Shown here one piece after another: positions 38,401 to 45,918 of a stretch of 64,000 nt of DNA. Below the pieces are notes generated by a model, which searched no databases, had not been told where the DNA came from, and saw only the letters and a list, made by a program, of their open reading frames with translations. Numbering within the stretch: the stretch's first letter is position 1; the number at the start of each line of letters is the position of its first letter. The position numbers were made by a program, and so were the translations under genes. The DNA is from MSPOR6 sp965209095 (GTDB lineage: Bacteria; Poribacteria; WGA-4E; WGA-3G). The DNA lies in the NCBI GenBank assembly GCA_965209095.1, contig OZ242381.1:5084001-5148000 (forward strand), in the 5' to 3' direction.

Positions 38401-38478
38401 GATTATGCGGTACCGCTTATCTCTGTTCCAGATGTTTCTACAAATTCACTCTATTTTCGTATTGGAAGTACATTCTAA
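35413..38478 (+). CDS. Omp85 outer-membrane assembly protein (BamA/TamA family)
   Basis: About 1021 residues from the ATG at 35413; a TTG at 35398 is in frame but less likely. A signal peptide (FLLSLIFISPISFA) is followed by several POTRA domains. Typical POTRA strands are SVDFIGNEAFTKEELLREM and RCSFIGNYVFDKKTLSDVL. The C-terminal 16-strand barrel carries the conserved L6 loop as TTVRGYEERGLGP near residue 900 and ends in an aromatic residue (YFRIGSTF). More POTRA-like repeats appear than the three of TamA. It follows tamB, so TamA-like partnership is likely, but a BamA role cannot be excluded because no other Omp85 gene is seen here. Confidence 0.92.
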   Translation: MCRVITIFLLSLIFISPISFASIDNSNTQTTFQDSSAQENIVKIEYIIDNKPVTDIEQLSKLEELTHITIGSRFSRHVIQQGVISLFSSQEYSQVDVYTIDSLQGKTLIFEIETIMKIEIRKITGVASDRLLRSIENVLRLEPGDKYFREDAEYDLKSIRRVGENHGYFGVQVEIKTDATNGNLTYQVVLGSPSYITKFQIQGNSAIFTEHIKEICNTQVGMIYMRSSINEDFTAIRSLYRERYYPDIKIKPIFDDQNGVLTYDIQEGKQLLLDFVDENGKPILQDSFIRKLFANLQLNREESERSKLRRKIERFINSQSRWIEVVQTHYQQKGYYGTKVTTKTLTNSPLHVEFTIIPGNRYTVKSVDFIGNEAFTKEELLREMESRPTNFLSRYIQKRYFSELTLEKDKNRLEILYEKSGYPNVDITPTFEVGSLNNKKDGEASIKLEIIEPYKQIIYRCSFIGNYVFDKKTLSDVLPSNLPRPNASLVQKNYENAIIKEYHDSGYMDAKVVETLFFHKYDTPTFEIKGDFTELLNAGTIPNEIRKEFRKHNLSIAEMGIATRIDDEWSIQDLDGNVRYALLQEKESLSIYEYGILQMTISEGDKIEFGNFYFPDDIGVKPIVLNREVSHLTGTLFTPDKINKVRQNISNTRIFEPGISFRRDLPPDITEESNPVNTNTPNYSQNGTVVNDVYFSLQKRKPGSYGASVGVSTSDGPRGTISLNHLNLFRRNIRFQLRGRWGFSAYLYDTTVTEPWLIGRTSGSFQILGRKLEEDDGVRALQSSFSLSRRLPAAQRLNLDYSYRFLKDTSLAKTDPELSTTVSSVKFLWRQDTQFPSLNPVTGMLNEVTLEYAGGILGGRSNFIKTVAKSIYHQQLNDSGYVLSTSLRLGLTTGLQRNRESELISFERFWAGGSTTVRGYEERGLGPEDTTRKHRGNVLFIFNTELRFTILDPFQGILFLDSGNVWGTLDEIDYSWMPTSVGVGLRLNLGPLIGGVDYAVPLISVPDVSTNSLYFRIGSTF

Positions 38479-38511
38479 TACAATTTCTATTTTATAATAT
38501 AGCATTTTTCC

Positions 38512-38591
38512 GTAGGTCGGGTAGAGGCACGACACCCGACATGATAGCCACAATCAATACTTGTTGGGTGTCGTGCCTCTACCCGACCTAC
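38512..38591. repeat. 80-bp hairpin element with perfect 26-bp arms
   Basis: Arms at 38512-38537 and 38566-38591 are perfect complements (first bases GTAGGTCGGGTAGAGGCACG) around a 28-nt loop. It lies between the convergent Omp85 and ABC permease genes. Arms this long and G/C-rich in an A/T-rich background indicate a mobile palindromic repeat (REP/MITE class); it could also end transcription in both directions. Confidence 0.8.
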
Positions 38592-38626
38592 AAGTTAGAG
38601 GTAGACACAGCACTAATTGCAATCAG

Positions 38627-39562
38627 CTATTCAGATGGATCATAAAGTCTTCCCAAAGCGAGTGGTGCTTCAGCGCGCCCAACAAATCCTGCCAATACAG
38701 TTAAACACAAGATAAAGGGTAACATTTTAAACCATTGATATTGTATTCCTAAACCAAGTGCTTGAAAAAGAGCATCCATTGCATATCCCAACCCAAATAA
38801 AAGTGCAGCAGCACAAGTTTTCACTGGATGCCATTTCCCAAAAATGACTATAGCGAGAGCAACAAAACCCCGTCCAGATGTCATTTGAGGAAGGAAATAA
38901 GGAACATCAGCGAGTGATAAATAGCCACCCCCAATTCCAGCCATAGTTCCTGCAAACAGTAAACACATTGTCCGTATAAGAGATACATTGGATCCGACAG
39001 TTGATATTGCTTTAGGATGTTCGCCACATGCGCGAACTTTTAATCCGTAGTGTGTATGATATAAGAAGAAATATACACAGGGTACAAGTAGAAATGCTAT
39101 GTAGACAATGATATTATGAGAGAAAAGTATCTCTCCAACAAAAGGAATGTTGTCAAGATAAGGAAATTTGATATCTTTGAAATCGTGTACACCTTGTTGA
39201 CTACCAATACCTCCTAACAATCGTTCATATAAGACCTCAGTCAATCCTAAAGCTAATAATGTGATTGCGGTACCTATTACAATTTGATCTCCGCGAAGTC
39301 TAATGGCAAAATACGCGAAGATTGCAGCAGTGAGAAAGCCACTAAACCCTGCAATCAGAATTCCTATCCATGGTGCAAGGAACGGTAATTCGGAGGTATA
39401 AAACGATCCTAACAATCCAAAAAGGGCACCAAAAAGCATCATCCCTTCAATGCCGATGTTAATCACCCCGGCACGTTGAGATACTACCTCCCCCAATGCA
39501 GCAAGTAATAGAGGCGTAGATGCGTACATAGTAGAAACTATTATATTTTCAATTATCTCCAA
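38627..39562 (-). CDS. ABC transporter permease (CUT2/BMP type, YufQ-like)
   Basis: A 311-residue inner-membrane permease with about eight to ten hydrophobic segments. The opening MYASTPLLLAALGEVVSQRA, GVINIGIEGMMLFGALFG and RACGEHPKAISTVG are typical of the BPD_transp_2 permeases for nucleosides and simple sugars. It is the last gene of the operon, 39 bp after the larger permease, and together the two should form the heterodimeric channel. Confidence 0.9.
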   Translation of the reverse strand: MEIIENIIVSTMYASTPLLLAALGEVVSQRAGVINIGIEGMMLFGALFGLLGSFYTSELPFLAPWIGILIAGFSGFLTAAIFAYFAIRLRGDQIVIGTAITLLALGLTEVLYERLLGGIGSQQGVHDFKDIKFPYLDNIPFVGEILFSHNIIVYIAFLLVPCVYFFLYHTHYGLKVRACGEHPKAISTVGSNVSLIRTMCLLFAGTMAGIGGGYLSLADVPYFLPQMTSGRGFVALAIVIFGKWHPVKTCAAALLFGLGYAMDALFQALGLGIQYQWFKMLPFILCLTVLAGFVGRAEAPLALGRLYDPSE

Positions 39563-39601
39563 AACGATCCTTTTTGTGAGTATCTCAACTAATCCCTTGA
39601 T

Positions 39602-40705
39602 TTACTTTTTTGATTGTTTCTGAAATAAACTTATAGAACCAAAACCGATGACAAAGAGTAGAATAATTGCTTGCATCATCCATGTTACTTGTCTTGAGAT
39701 GCCTACTTCAGATTCCATTGCGAATGAACCTTCTGCAAGTGCTCCGAACAATAGTGCGGAAGCAATAGTTAACAGAGGATGCAGTTTTGCTAATAATGCG
39801 ACAGCGATGGCAGTGTATCCATATCCAGGTGAAAAGTTATGTGTGAGTCGTGGTGCGAGTGCCATAAGTTCAATTGCACCCCCGAGTGCTGCGAGTGCAC
39901 CACTAATGCAGAATACGCGTAGCGTATTTTGCGAGATGGAAATTCCAGCAGCCTCTGCCGCTGCGGCACCCTCCCCGACTGCGCGTAGTTGGTATCCATA
40001 AGTAGTTCTGAATAGTACATAGGTTAACACTGCAGCTAAGATAACTGCAATAACGATCCCAGAATGGATACGATGTGGTTCAAGGATGTGAGGTAAACGT
40101 GCCCAAAGAACTATCGGATCACTTTGTGGACCGGTTTTTGAAGTTTCCTGAAGAGGGCCACCATCAATCATCAGACTAACAAAGTAAATTGCAATGTAGT
40201 TGAACATAATGGTACTGATCACTTCATTGACCCCACGTGCAATCTTCAAAATAGCAGGTACAACGCCCCATATTCCACCAGCGAATATTGCAGCGGAAAA
40301 ACTGAGAGGAATTACGATCCAAGCGGTATTTGGTAGGACAGTTGCAATCTTTGTTCCGATAAACGATGCTGCTAAAGCCCCGATAAGAAACTGACCTTCA
40401 GCACCAATGTTCCATATCCCGCACCGAAACGCAATTGCCACTGAAAGCCCTGTCATCAGATATGGCGTTCCTTTTACCAGTGTTTCACTTATACCACCGA
40501 ATGAACCGAAAGTTAGTGTTACAGCAGCAATGTACGCTTCTATAGGATTATACCCACATAGTAATACCACAATCCCATTTGTTATGAATGCAGCAGATAG
40601 TATTAGAATTGGAGCAAATATCCAATTGATAAAGCGAGGGTATTTTTCTAAATAGAACAAGCAAGAGGATTTTACATTTTGATAATAGGTAAGTAGATTA
40701 GGCAA
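39602..40705 (-). CDS. ABC transporter permease (CUT2/BMP type, YufP-like)
   Basis: A 367-residue permease of the same family, with VKGTPYLMTGLSVAIAFRCG, WNIGAEGQFLIGALAASF and LRAVGEGAAAAEAAGISI as typical blocks and an N-terminal TM near residues 25-50. Its start overlaps the ATPase stop by 8 bp, a sign of translational coupling. The gene order ATPase, large permease, small permease is standard for nucleoside uptake systems. No BMP-family binding lipoprotein is encoded next to it. Confidence 0.9.
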   Translation of the reverse strand: MPNLLTYYQNVKSSCLFYLEKYPRFINWIFAPILILSAAFITNGIVVLLCGYNPIEAYIAAVTLTFGSFGGISETLVKGTPYLMTGLSVAIAFRCGIWNIGAEGQFLIGALAASFIGTKIATVLPNTAWIVIPLSFSAAIFAGGIWGVVPAILKIARGVNEVISTIMFNYIAIYFVSLMIDGGPLQETSKTGPQSDPIVLWARLPHILEPHRIHSGIVIAVILAAVLTYVLFRTTYGYQLRAVGEGAAAAEAAGISISQNTLRVFCISGALAALGGAIELMALAPRLTHNFSPGYGYTAIAVALLAKLHPLLTIASALLFGALAEGSFAMESEVGISRQVTWMMQAIILLFVIGFGSISLFQKQSKK

Positions 40706-42266
40706 CGGTATCCGCCTCTCCTGTCATAAATAGTCCTAAAGTTTCAATGTCATCACGATATTTTGTAGCATCAATTAGCTTTCCTTTTGACATTACATAG
40801 AACCTATCACTCAATTGCAAAACTTCATCCAATTCAGTTGAAATCAATAACACTGACTTCTTAAATGTTAGTTGCCTAAGAAGTGTTATATGTACATATT
40901 GTGCTGCATTGATATCCAATCCTCGTGTTGGATTAACAGCAATAAGTAATTCGGGTTGTGGTGATATTTCTCTTGCTAGGACAATTTTTTGTTGGTTTCC
41001 ACCTGAAAGCGTTGACGCAGCTGCGCCAGCAATTGGAGGACGTATATCATACGTTTCAATTAAACTTGATGCCATCTTATATTTCTGTCTCTGGTCAATT
41101 ATTCCCCACTTAGCAATGTTTTCTATTTGTAATGTATTTAGCATAAGGTTCTCAGCTACAGAGAAAGTAGGAATGATGCCTGTTGTTCGTCTATCTTCTG
41201 GGATATAACCGATACCGCATTGTCGGACTTGCTTAGTGCCGTTCGGTTGTAGACCTAAGATCTGAATTTGTCCTGCAACTGGTGTTCGTAACCCCACAAT
41301 TGCTTCAGCAAGTTCACGTTGCCCATTTCCATCAACTCCTGCTATACCTACAATTTCTCCTCTATATGCTTTTAATGTTATGTCTGAAACAGCGATTTCA
41401 TCACGATTTCCCATTACTTTCAAACCCGATATATGTAGCACAAGGTCTTCTGTTGCTTCTGTTGCTTTCCTTTCAATTTCAGATATTTCTTCTCCTATCA
41501 TTTGCTTAGCAAGTTTACGCGTGGAGAGTTCTCCTGTTTTTCCTTGATATACCTTCTTCCCGTTTCTCAAGACCGTGATTCTATCGCTTACTTCTAATAC
41601 CTCTTTCATTTTGTGACTAATAAAGATGATAGAACGATTGTCAGCTTGTAACAAGCGTAAGATAGAGAAAAAACTGGTTACTTCTTGTGGGCTAAGAACA
41701 GCAGTGGGTTCATCTAAAATTAAAATTCGTGCATCTACTGCAAGTGCCTTAAGTATTTCGACACGTTGTTTTAAACCGACAGACAGTGTACGTATGAGAG
41801 CATTTGGATCAACATTTAAATTAAACTTGTGAGAAAGTACGTCTGTAATCTGTATTGCCTCATCTTTTTTGTAACGAAATTTACTTAGATTCTGCGTTTT
41901 TTCATCAGTTGAATCTGGGGATGGACTTTCTCTTGAACTGAATTGGGCAACGGTTAAGGCGATATTCTCTGCTACCGTAAGGTTCTCAATCAACATAAAA
42001 TGTTGATGAACCATGCCGATTCCGTGTTCAATTGCATCTTTTGGAGATTTTAAGCGTGTTGGGATGCCTGAGATTGAGATATTGCCGCTTGTTGGTCGGT
42101 ATAGTCCATAGATGAGATTCATGAGAGTTGATTTTCCAGCACCATTCTCACCTAATATTGCATGGATTTCGCTTGATTTTAGTTCAAAATTGATATTGTC
42201 AACTGCGACAAGGTCTCCGAATTTTTTCGTGACATTCTGTAGTTGAAGTATACTATCTGTTTCCAT
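40698..42266 (-). CDS. ABC transporter ATP-binding protein, two fused nucleotide-binding domains
   Basis: A 522-residue fused ATPase of the sugar/nucleoside class. Domain 1 has Walker A GENGAGKST near residue 40, signature LSVGLKQR and Walker B ILILDEPTAVLSP. Domain 2 begins near 280 with a degenerate P-loop (GVDGNGQRE) and has a good signature LSGGNQQK but a Walker B ending in NPTRGLDI, where the catalytic Glu is replaced. Only the first site is likely to hydrolyse ATP fully, as in other members. It starts 1 bp from the end of the DUF6807 gene, so the operon probably begins there. Confidence 0.93.
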   Translation of the reverse strand: METDSILQLQNVTKKFGDLVAVDNINFELKSSEIHAILGENGAGKSTLMNLIYGLYRPTSGNISISGIPTRLKSPKDAIEHGIGMVHQHFMLIENLTVAENIALTVAQFSSRESPSPDSTDEKTQNLSKFRYKKDEAIQITDVLSHKFNLNVDPNALIRTLSVGLKQRVEILKALAVDARILILDEPTAVLSPQEVTSFFSILRLLQADNRSIIFISHKMKEVLEVSDRITVLRNGKKVYQGKTGELSTRKLAKQMIGEEISEIERKATEATEDLVLHISGLKVMGNRDEIAVSDITLKAYRGEIVGIAGVDGNGQRELAEAIVGLRTPVAGQIQILGLQPNGTKQVRQCGIGYIPEDRRTTGIIPTFSVAENLMLNTLQIENIAKWGIIDQRQKYKMASSLIETYDIRPPIAGAAASTLSGGNQQKIVLAREISPQPELLIAVNPTRGLDINAAQYVHITLLRQLTFKKSVLLISTELDEVLQLSDRFYVMSKGKLIDATKYRDDIETLGLFMTGEADTVA

Positions 42267-43118
42267 TTATATCTCACACCAACTTTTAACTCTATCAGTT
42301 GTCAATTCATCATCGTAAGCAACAAACCGTAGTCCGATTTTCCATGAGTCTTCCGCTATAGTCTCCACCGGACCAGTTTGCGTTGGATTATAGAGAGCCA
42401 TTCCATAGTCACGAATAAACCACGGTCCACGAGTTGCATCATCAAGTATTTTCATAAAGACACCTAAATGACCGTGTCCGTGAAGCGTATTTTGATATGC
42501 GATATAATCAGACGTATTGTCATCTATTACCTCAACTTTTCCTTTCCGCCCGTTATCACCGATGACCACACCACCCATCACAGGTAGTAGTCTGGGTTCA
42601 ACTCGCATGCCGATACTTCCATATTTTGTTTGTGGATATTCAACATCACCGTAAGCAGCTACTTTTTCACTTGTCATATCGCAAACTGTACCGTCATCAA
42701 TAGCATATAGGTTGACAGAGCGTATTTCATCAATCAATGGTTCTTCGTTTGCATCACGCCAAATTATGTTTTGTATAAACTGAACGCCGTTTGAATGTGG
42801 TGTTATATCTATTTCCTTTTGTGTATCCATCCGTCCTAAGTTTTCAAAGAGTCTATCTGTAAAGGAACGTCTTGGTGGTGCTCCCCAAAACCACGCTTCT
42901 CGTTCTCCCACCTTGACAGGAGCTTGTCCGACAAATATGCCGTTATGAAACGGATGGTCAAAAGCAAACTCTTGGATGACTGTGTGTCCAGACGGTGTAT
43001 AAAATGGAAAGACAAAGGGACGGTAAAAGTTTGTGCCGATTCCCCCTAAGCACCTACCTGTATCGGTTTCAACGACTAAATGTGTTCTTGCATTTATAAT
43101 TATATCGTAATTGTTCAT
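42267..43118 (-). CDS. DUF6807 (PmoA-like) family protein
   Basis: About 283 residues from the ATG at 43118 (AGGTGA upstream); a TTG at 43169 is in frame but less likely. The blocks RPFVFPFYTPSGHTVIQEFA and DHPFHNGIFVGQAP followed by WFWG match the DUF6807 family, annotated PmoA after a methane-oxygenase name but not related to membrane methane monooxygenase in function. Members occur in carbohydrate-degrading loci of Planctomycetes and similar bacteria. Here it abuts a sugar/nucleoside ABC transporter, so it may process the transported compound; that is inference. Confidence 0.8.
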   Translation of the reverse strand: MNNYDIIINARTHLVVETDTGRCLGGIGTNFYRPFVFPFYTPSGHTVIQEFAFDHPFHNGIFVGQAPVKVGEREAWFWGAPPRRSFTDRLFENLGRMDTQKEIDITPHSNGVQFIQNIIWRDANEEPLIDEIRSVNLYAIDDGTVCDMTSEKVAAYGDVEYPQTKYGSIGMRVEPRLLPVMGGVVIGDNGRKGKVEVIDDNTSDYIAYQNTLHGHGHLGVFMKILDDATRGPWFIRDYGMALYNPTQTGPVETIAEDSWKIGLRFVAYDDELTTDRVKSWCEI

Positions 43119-43206
43119 ACATTCACCTAACTTGTGCTCTGATTCTAATCTGGATAGGTTTCTAAGCAAGTTTGAATATTAAATATACAGGTTGCACGTT
43201 GATGGC

Positions 43207-43225
43207 GGGCGGGGAGACCCCGCCC
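43207..43225. repeat. G/C-rich palindrome GGGCGGGG-AGA-CCCCGCCC
   Basis: A perfect 8-bp inverted repeat with a 3-nt loop, standing out strongly from the A/T-rich surroundings, followed by CCTACGG as in other dispersed repeat families. Confidence 0.7.
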
Positions 43226-43435
43226 CTACGGTTTCAGAGCCTGCAGGAAAATCGGAAAATTGATAATTCATTACTTAATATCGCTTAGGAACTATTTGAT
43301 AAAGAATAACAATAGATTTGATATTGGTAGAATAACTCAATAGAGTATATGGTATCAATATTGAGATGTCAACGTCAATTTGCGTTTAATCCAGGGTTAT
43401 TCATGGTAAATTATTGAATTTGTTGGGCATTGGCT

Positions 43436-43478
43436 TGTAGGAGCGACATGGGTGTAGCGAGCAAAGGTCGCACCTACA
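43436..43478. repeat. 43-bp palindrome, TGTAGGAGCGAC type
   Basis: Arms TGTAGGAGCGAC and GGTCGCACCTACA pair with one or two mismatches around an 18-nt centre (TGTAGCGAGC). The TGTAG...CTACA ends resemble the repeat at 7695. Confidence 0.65.
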
Positions 43479-43587
43479 GATAGGGTATCCAATTATATTA
43501 TAGTAACGTGAGTTGATAAGACAACCGAATTTTGAATGTTGTGTTTCATTGACGTTAATCTTGGTTGGAAACCAGAACAAGGCTTAT

Positions 43588-43736
43588 GCTCCGTAGGAGC
43601 AATATGTTTATAGTAACTATCTAACGCAGCACCCCGCTCCGTAGGTGCGGCATAAGGTTTCAGAACACATAGCACTCCGCTGGAGTGCAAGAACTAAAAT
43701 CCGATTTTCTATAAACATGGCACTCCGCTGGAGTGC
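43588..43736. repeat. Cluster of four short palindromes
   Basis: GCTCCGTAGGAGC (43588-43600), GCACCCCGCTCCGTAGGTGC (43629-43648) and two identical GCACTCCGCTGGAGTGC (43672-43688, 43720-43736). All share a CTCCG(T/C) centre. TGTTTATAGTAAC and TCTATAAACATGG next to them are near inverted copies, hinting that the set belongs to one larger palindromic element of about 140 bp. Confidence 0.7.
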
Positions 43737-43980
43737 TGCGATTTATTCGGCATCAAATTTGAATAGGTGCGATATATCGTGTTAGATTCCTCCAATTCAT
43801 TGTGTCAAACCCTCTTCAATTATTATCAAACTCACATGATAGTAGAAACCCAAACGAACAGTTTGTGACGCAAAATAGCGACATTAATTATTAGAAATGG
43901 GACAACACCAAAAGACACCAAATTTGATACCGTGGTATTGTTTGCAAATTGGCTATTGGCTTTCAGCAATCAGCGGTCAG

Positions 43981-43999
43981 TTGTCTGAACCAGGATTTG
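43981..43999. repeat. Dispersed repeat, TTGTCTGAACC type, copy 2 (short)
   Basis: TTGTCTGAACCAGGATTTG, matching the openings at 10600 and 62347. It ends just before the stop codon of the minus-strand gene at 44010. Confidence 0.55.
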
Positions 44000-44009
44000 G
44001 TGCCCGCTA

Positions 44010-44600
44010 TTAATTCCCAAATATCGGGGGTGGAAAATCTGGAATTACGACATCAACACGTTTCGGGATGCCAGAAGAGATCGGAAATCCGAGCCAACGT
44101 TTACCCAGAAACCATCTGATCCCCTCAATATCACCAATTTCTTGATGAATATAACGATTGTTTGTTAATTTCGCTGTTAGCGTGAGATTATTAGGTCTTA
44201 ACGGTAAGTTTTCAAAGTGGAACTCGCCATTTTCATTCGTAATAACAGGTACGTCCTTCTTAGTTCTGTGATGAGAGGGACCCCAGGAAATCTCAATATT
44301 CTTAAACGGAACAGATGCGTTGTTGTCACTATTCGTAAGAACAGTCCCATAAACCGTCCCTTTAAAATAAGATCGCCATTTCTTTTTTGCTGTCTCTATG
44401 ACATATGCAATAAGGGAAGTAAATAGGATTGCACAAAGAAGACCTTTTACTGGGCCGAAGATATTCAAAAAAATATAATGCCAAGTAATTTCAATAATGC
44501 TATAGTAAAATAAGGTTTGTATGACTCCTAAAACAGGAAACCATTTACTATTTGGACTTGAACGATTTTTGTTGAGCATAGCATTTTCCTTTGACAACAT
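44010..44600 (-). CDS. Membrane protein with carboxypeptidase-regulatory-like beta domain
   Basis: A 196-residue protein not recognised as a named family. Two TM helices (about 20-40 and 45-68) are followed by a domain resembling CarboxypepD_reg: GTVYGTVLTNSDNNASVPFK, ITNENGEFHFENLPLRPNNL. It starts at 44600, sharing one base with the upstream stop (TAATG), so it is coupled to the preceding gene; ATG at 44579 with GGAAA upstream is an alternative. It may anchor or assist the secreted protein encoded just before it. Confidence 0.65.
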   Translation of the reverse strand: MLSKENAMLNKNRSSPNSKWFPVLGVIQTLFYYSIIEITWHYIFLNIFGPVKGLLCAILFTSLIAYVIETAKKKWRSYFKGTVYGTVLTNSDNNASVPFKNIEISWGPSHHRTKKDVPVITNENGEFHFENLPLRPNNLTLTAKLTNNRYIHQEIGDIEGIRWFLGKRWLGFPISSGIPKRVDVVIPDFPPPIFGN

Positions 44601-45826
44601 TAGTCAAGGATTGATTTCTTATAACGTATATCGATACCTGTATAAAACAACTTAACGGGTTTCAGTGTCTCAAGGTCTAATAGAAAGTGACCTTCCTCAT
44701 TTGCATAGTTTATAGCCTTTGCAGATGGATTAAAGGTTGCTCCCCATCCTTTAGCAATTATACGCGGCGCGAGTTCTTTTGTAAGATCAAGTGGCCAGAC
44801 ATCTCCCTTCGCAGCAATCGCATCCTCCCTGGTTGGGCGTATTGGCTCGCTGACGGTTTCAATATCAACCAACCAAATTTCATTGTGTAGTCCAAAGGGG
44901 TCATCTAAATTTTCTTCATCCGATCTCTTGAGTAGGTCGGGACGCACTTCATACAACAGATGTTTTCCTGATGAGGATATCTGTAAATTAGAAATCCTGG
45001 GGGCATTGACGATCTTTGTCCACATAGGGCAGCGAGTGGGATAAGGTGCAACACGCCAGATACCCGTTTCATCCCATAGATAGATATACTTGTTCGTATC
45101 TGGTGCCCATCGTACTTGTGTTTCCAACGTTATTTTCGGCATCGGTTGGGTAAAAATCTGTGGAATCACTTTCGGTTCCTCAGCCGGTGCCCATTCTGTA
45201 AACGTCTTCTTTTCTTCATCAGAAAAAAGAAATTTTCCCTTTTTACTTCGAAGAACTTTTCCATTCGTTTCTTGTATCCTCCAGCCTGCGGGGTTGAGCA
45301 TTCTGGAGAGTTTTACCTCACGTTTCTTCTGCGGTGACTGGAGCGGATGTGGTTCAAGCGGCACGAAGTAGCAAAAATGTTGTCCATCTTTTGAAAAGTG
45401 TAGTTGTTCTATGGGAACATTACTGGTAGCAATATAAGGACTCATCTTTACTTCATCCATCAAAACCAGGTCAACAGTATAATCGTTTGATGATTGCCAA
45501 TACAAATAACTGATATTTCCATGAGGTGCCGCAACAATTTCTAAGTATCGCGGTGTGAGACAAAATCCACCGAATCTGGCACGTCCTTCATGCTCCGTGA
45601 TAGCAAGCATCAGAAAGAATTCAGAACCTCCATGATATCTGTTTTCTGAAATGAGAACTTGATATCTGCCGTTAGGAGAGAATGATAGCGGATGCATCAG
45701 TCCTGTGTATTGAAAATGTTCTAAATGGGATTTAAAATCTTTCTTTTCTCCTACTGCTTCAAATTGTCCCAGTATGCAAACAAGAAACAGAAGTGTTCCA
45801 AAAACACATCTAAAAAAATAACGCAT
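44600..45826 (-). CDS. Secreted protein with TolB-like beta-propeller repeats
   Basis: A 408-residue protein with a signal peptide (FGTLLFLVCILGQFEAVG). Repeated short strands around HPLSFSPNGRYQVLIS (near 45), LHFSKDGQHFCYFVPL (near 145), RWAPDTNKYIYLWDE and LQISSSGKHLLYEVRP resemble WD40-like/PD40 blades of TolB-type propellers. No catalytic residues are evident. It is cotranscribed and coupled with the small membrane protein downstream. The function is unknown; binding or sensing in the periplasm is a guess. Confidence 0.65.
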   Translation of the reverse strand: MRYFFRCVFGTLLFLVCILGQFEAVGEKKDFKSHLEHFQYTGLMHPLSFSPNGRYQVLISENRYHGGSEFFLMLAITEHEGRARFGGFCLTPRYLEIVAAPHGNISYLYWQSSNDYTVDLVLMDEVKMSPYIATSNVPIEQLHFSKDGQHFCYFVPLEPHPLQSPQKKREVKLSRMLNPAGWRIQETNGKVLRSKKGKFLFSDEEKKTFTEWAPAEEPKVIPQIFTQPMPKITLETQVRWAPDTNKYIYLWDETGIWRVAPYPTRCPMWTKIVNAPRISNLQISSSGKHLLYEVRPDLLKRSDEENLDDPFGLHNEIWLVDIETVSEPIRPTREDAIAAKGDVWPLDLTKELAPRIIAKGWGATFNPSAKAINYANEEGHFLLDLETLKPVKLFYTGIDIRYKKSILD

Positions 45827-45918
45827 TGTGTCATCTCCTTGATATTTCGTAAGAGAAGTGCTGTAGTGCCACTTCTCTTACAAAGCTAATGGTTTTAATA
45901 TTTACCAACCAAATTTCA

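Larger units (their letters stand above)
43119..44009. other. Gene-free 890-bp stretch packed with palindromic repeats
   Basis: No plausible gene is seen. At least six palindromes of three related kinds occur here and are listed as separate repeats. A TTGTCTGAACCAGGATT repeat lies at 43981-43999, next to the 3' end of the following gene. A 65-codon minus-strand frame at 43493-43690 is made of these repeats and is not a gene. Confidence 0.7.

Noticed and set aside
43493..43690. 65-codon minus-strand frame
   Set aside because: It is made up of the palindromic repeats of that stretch.
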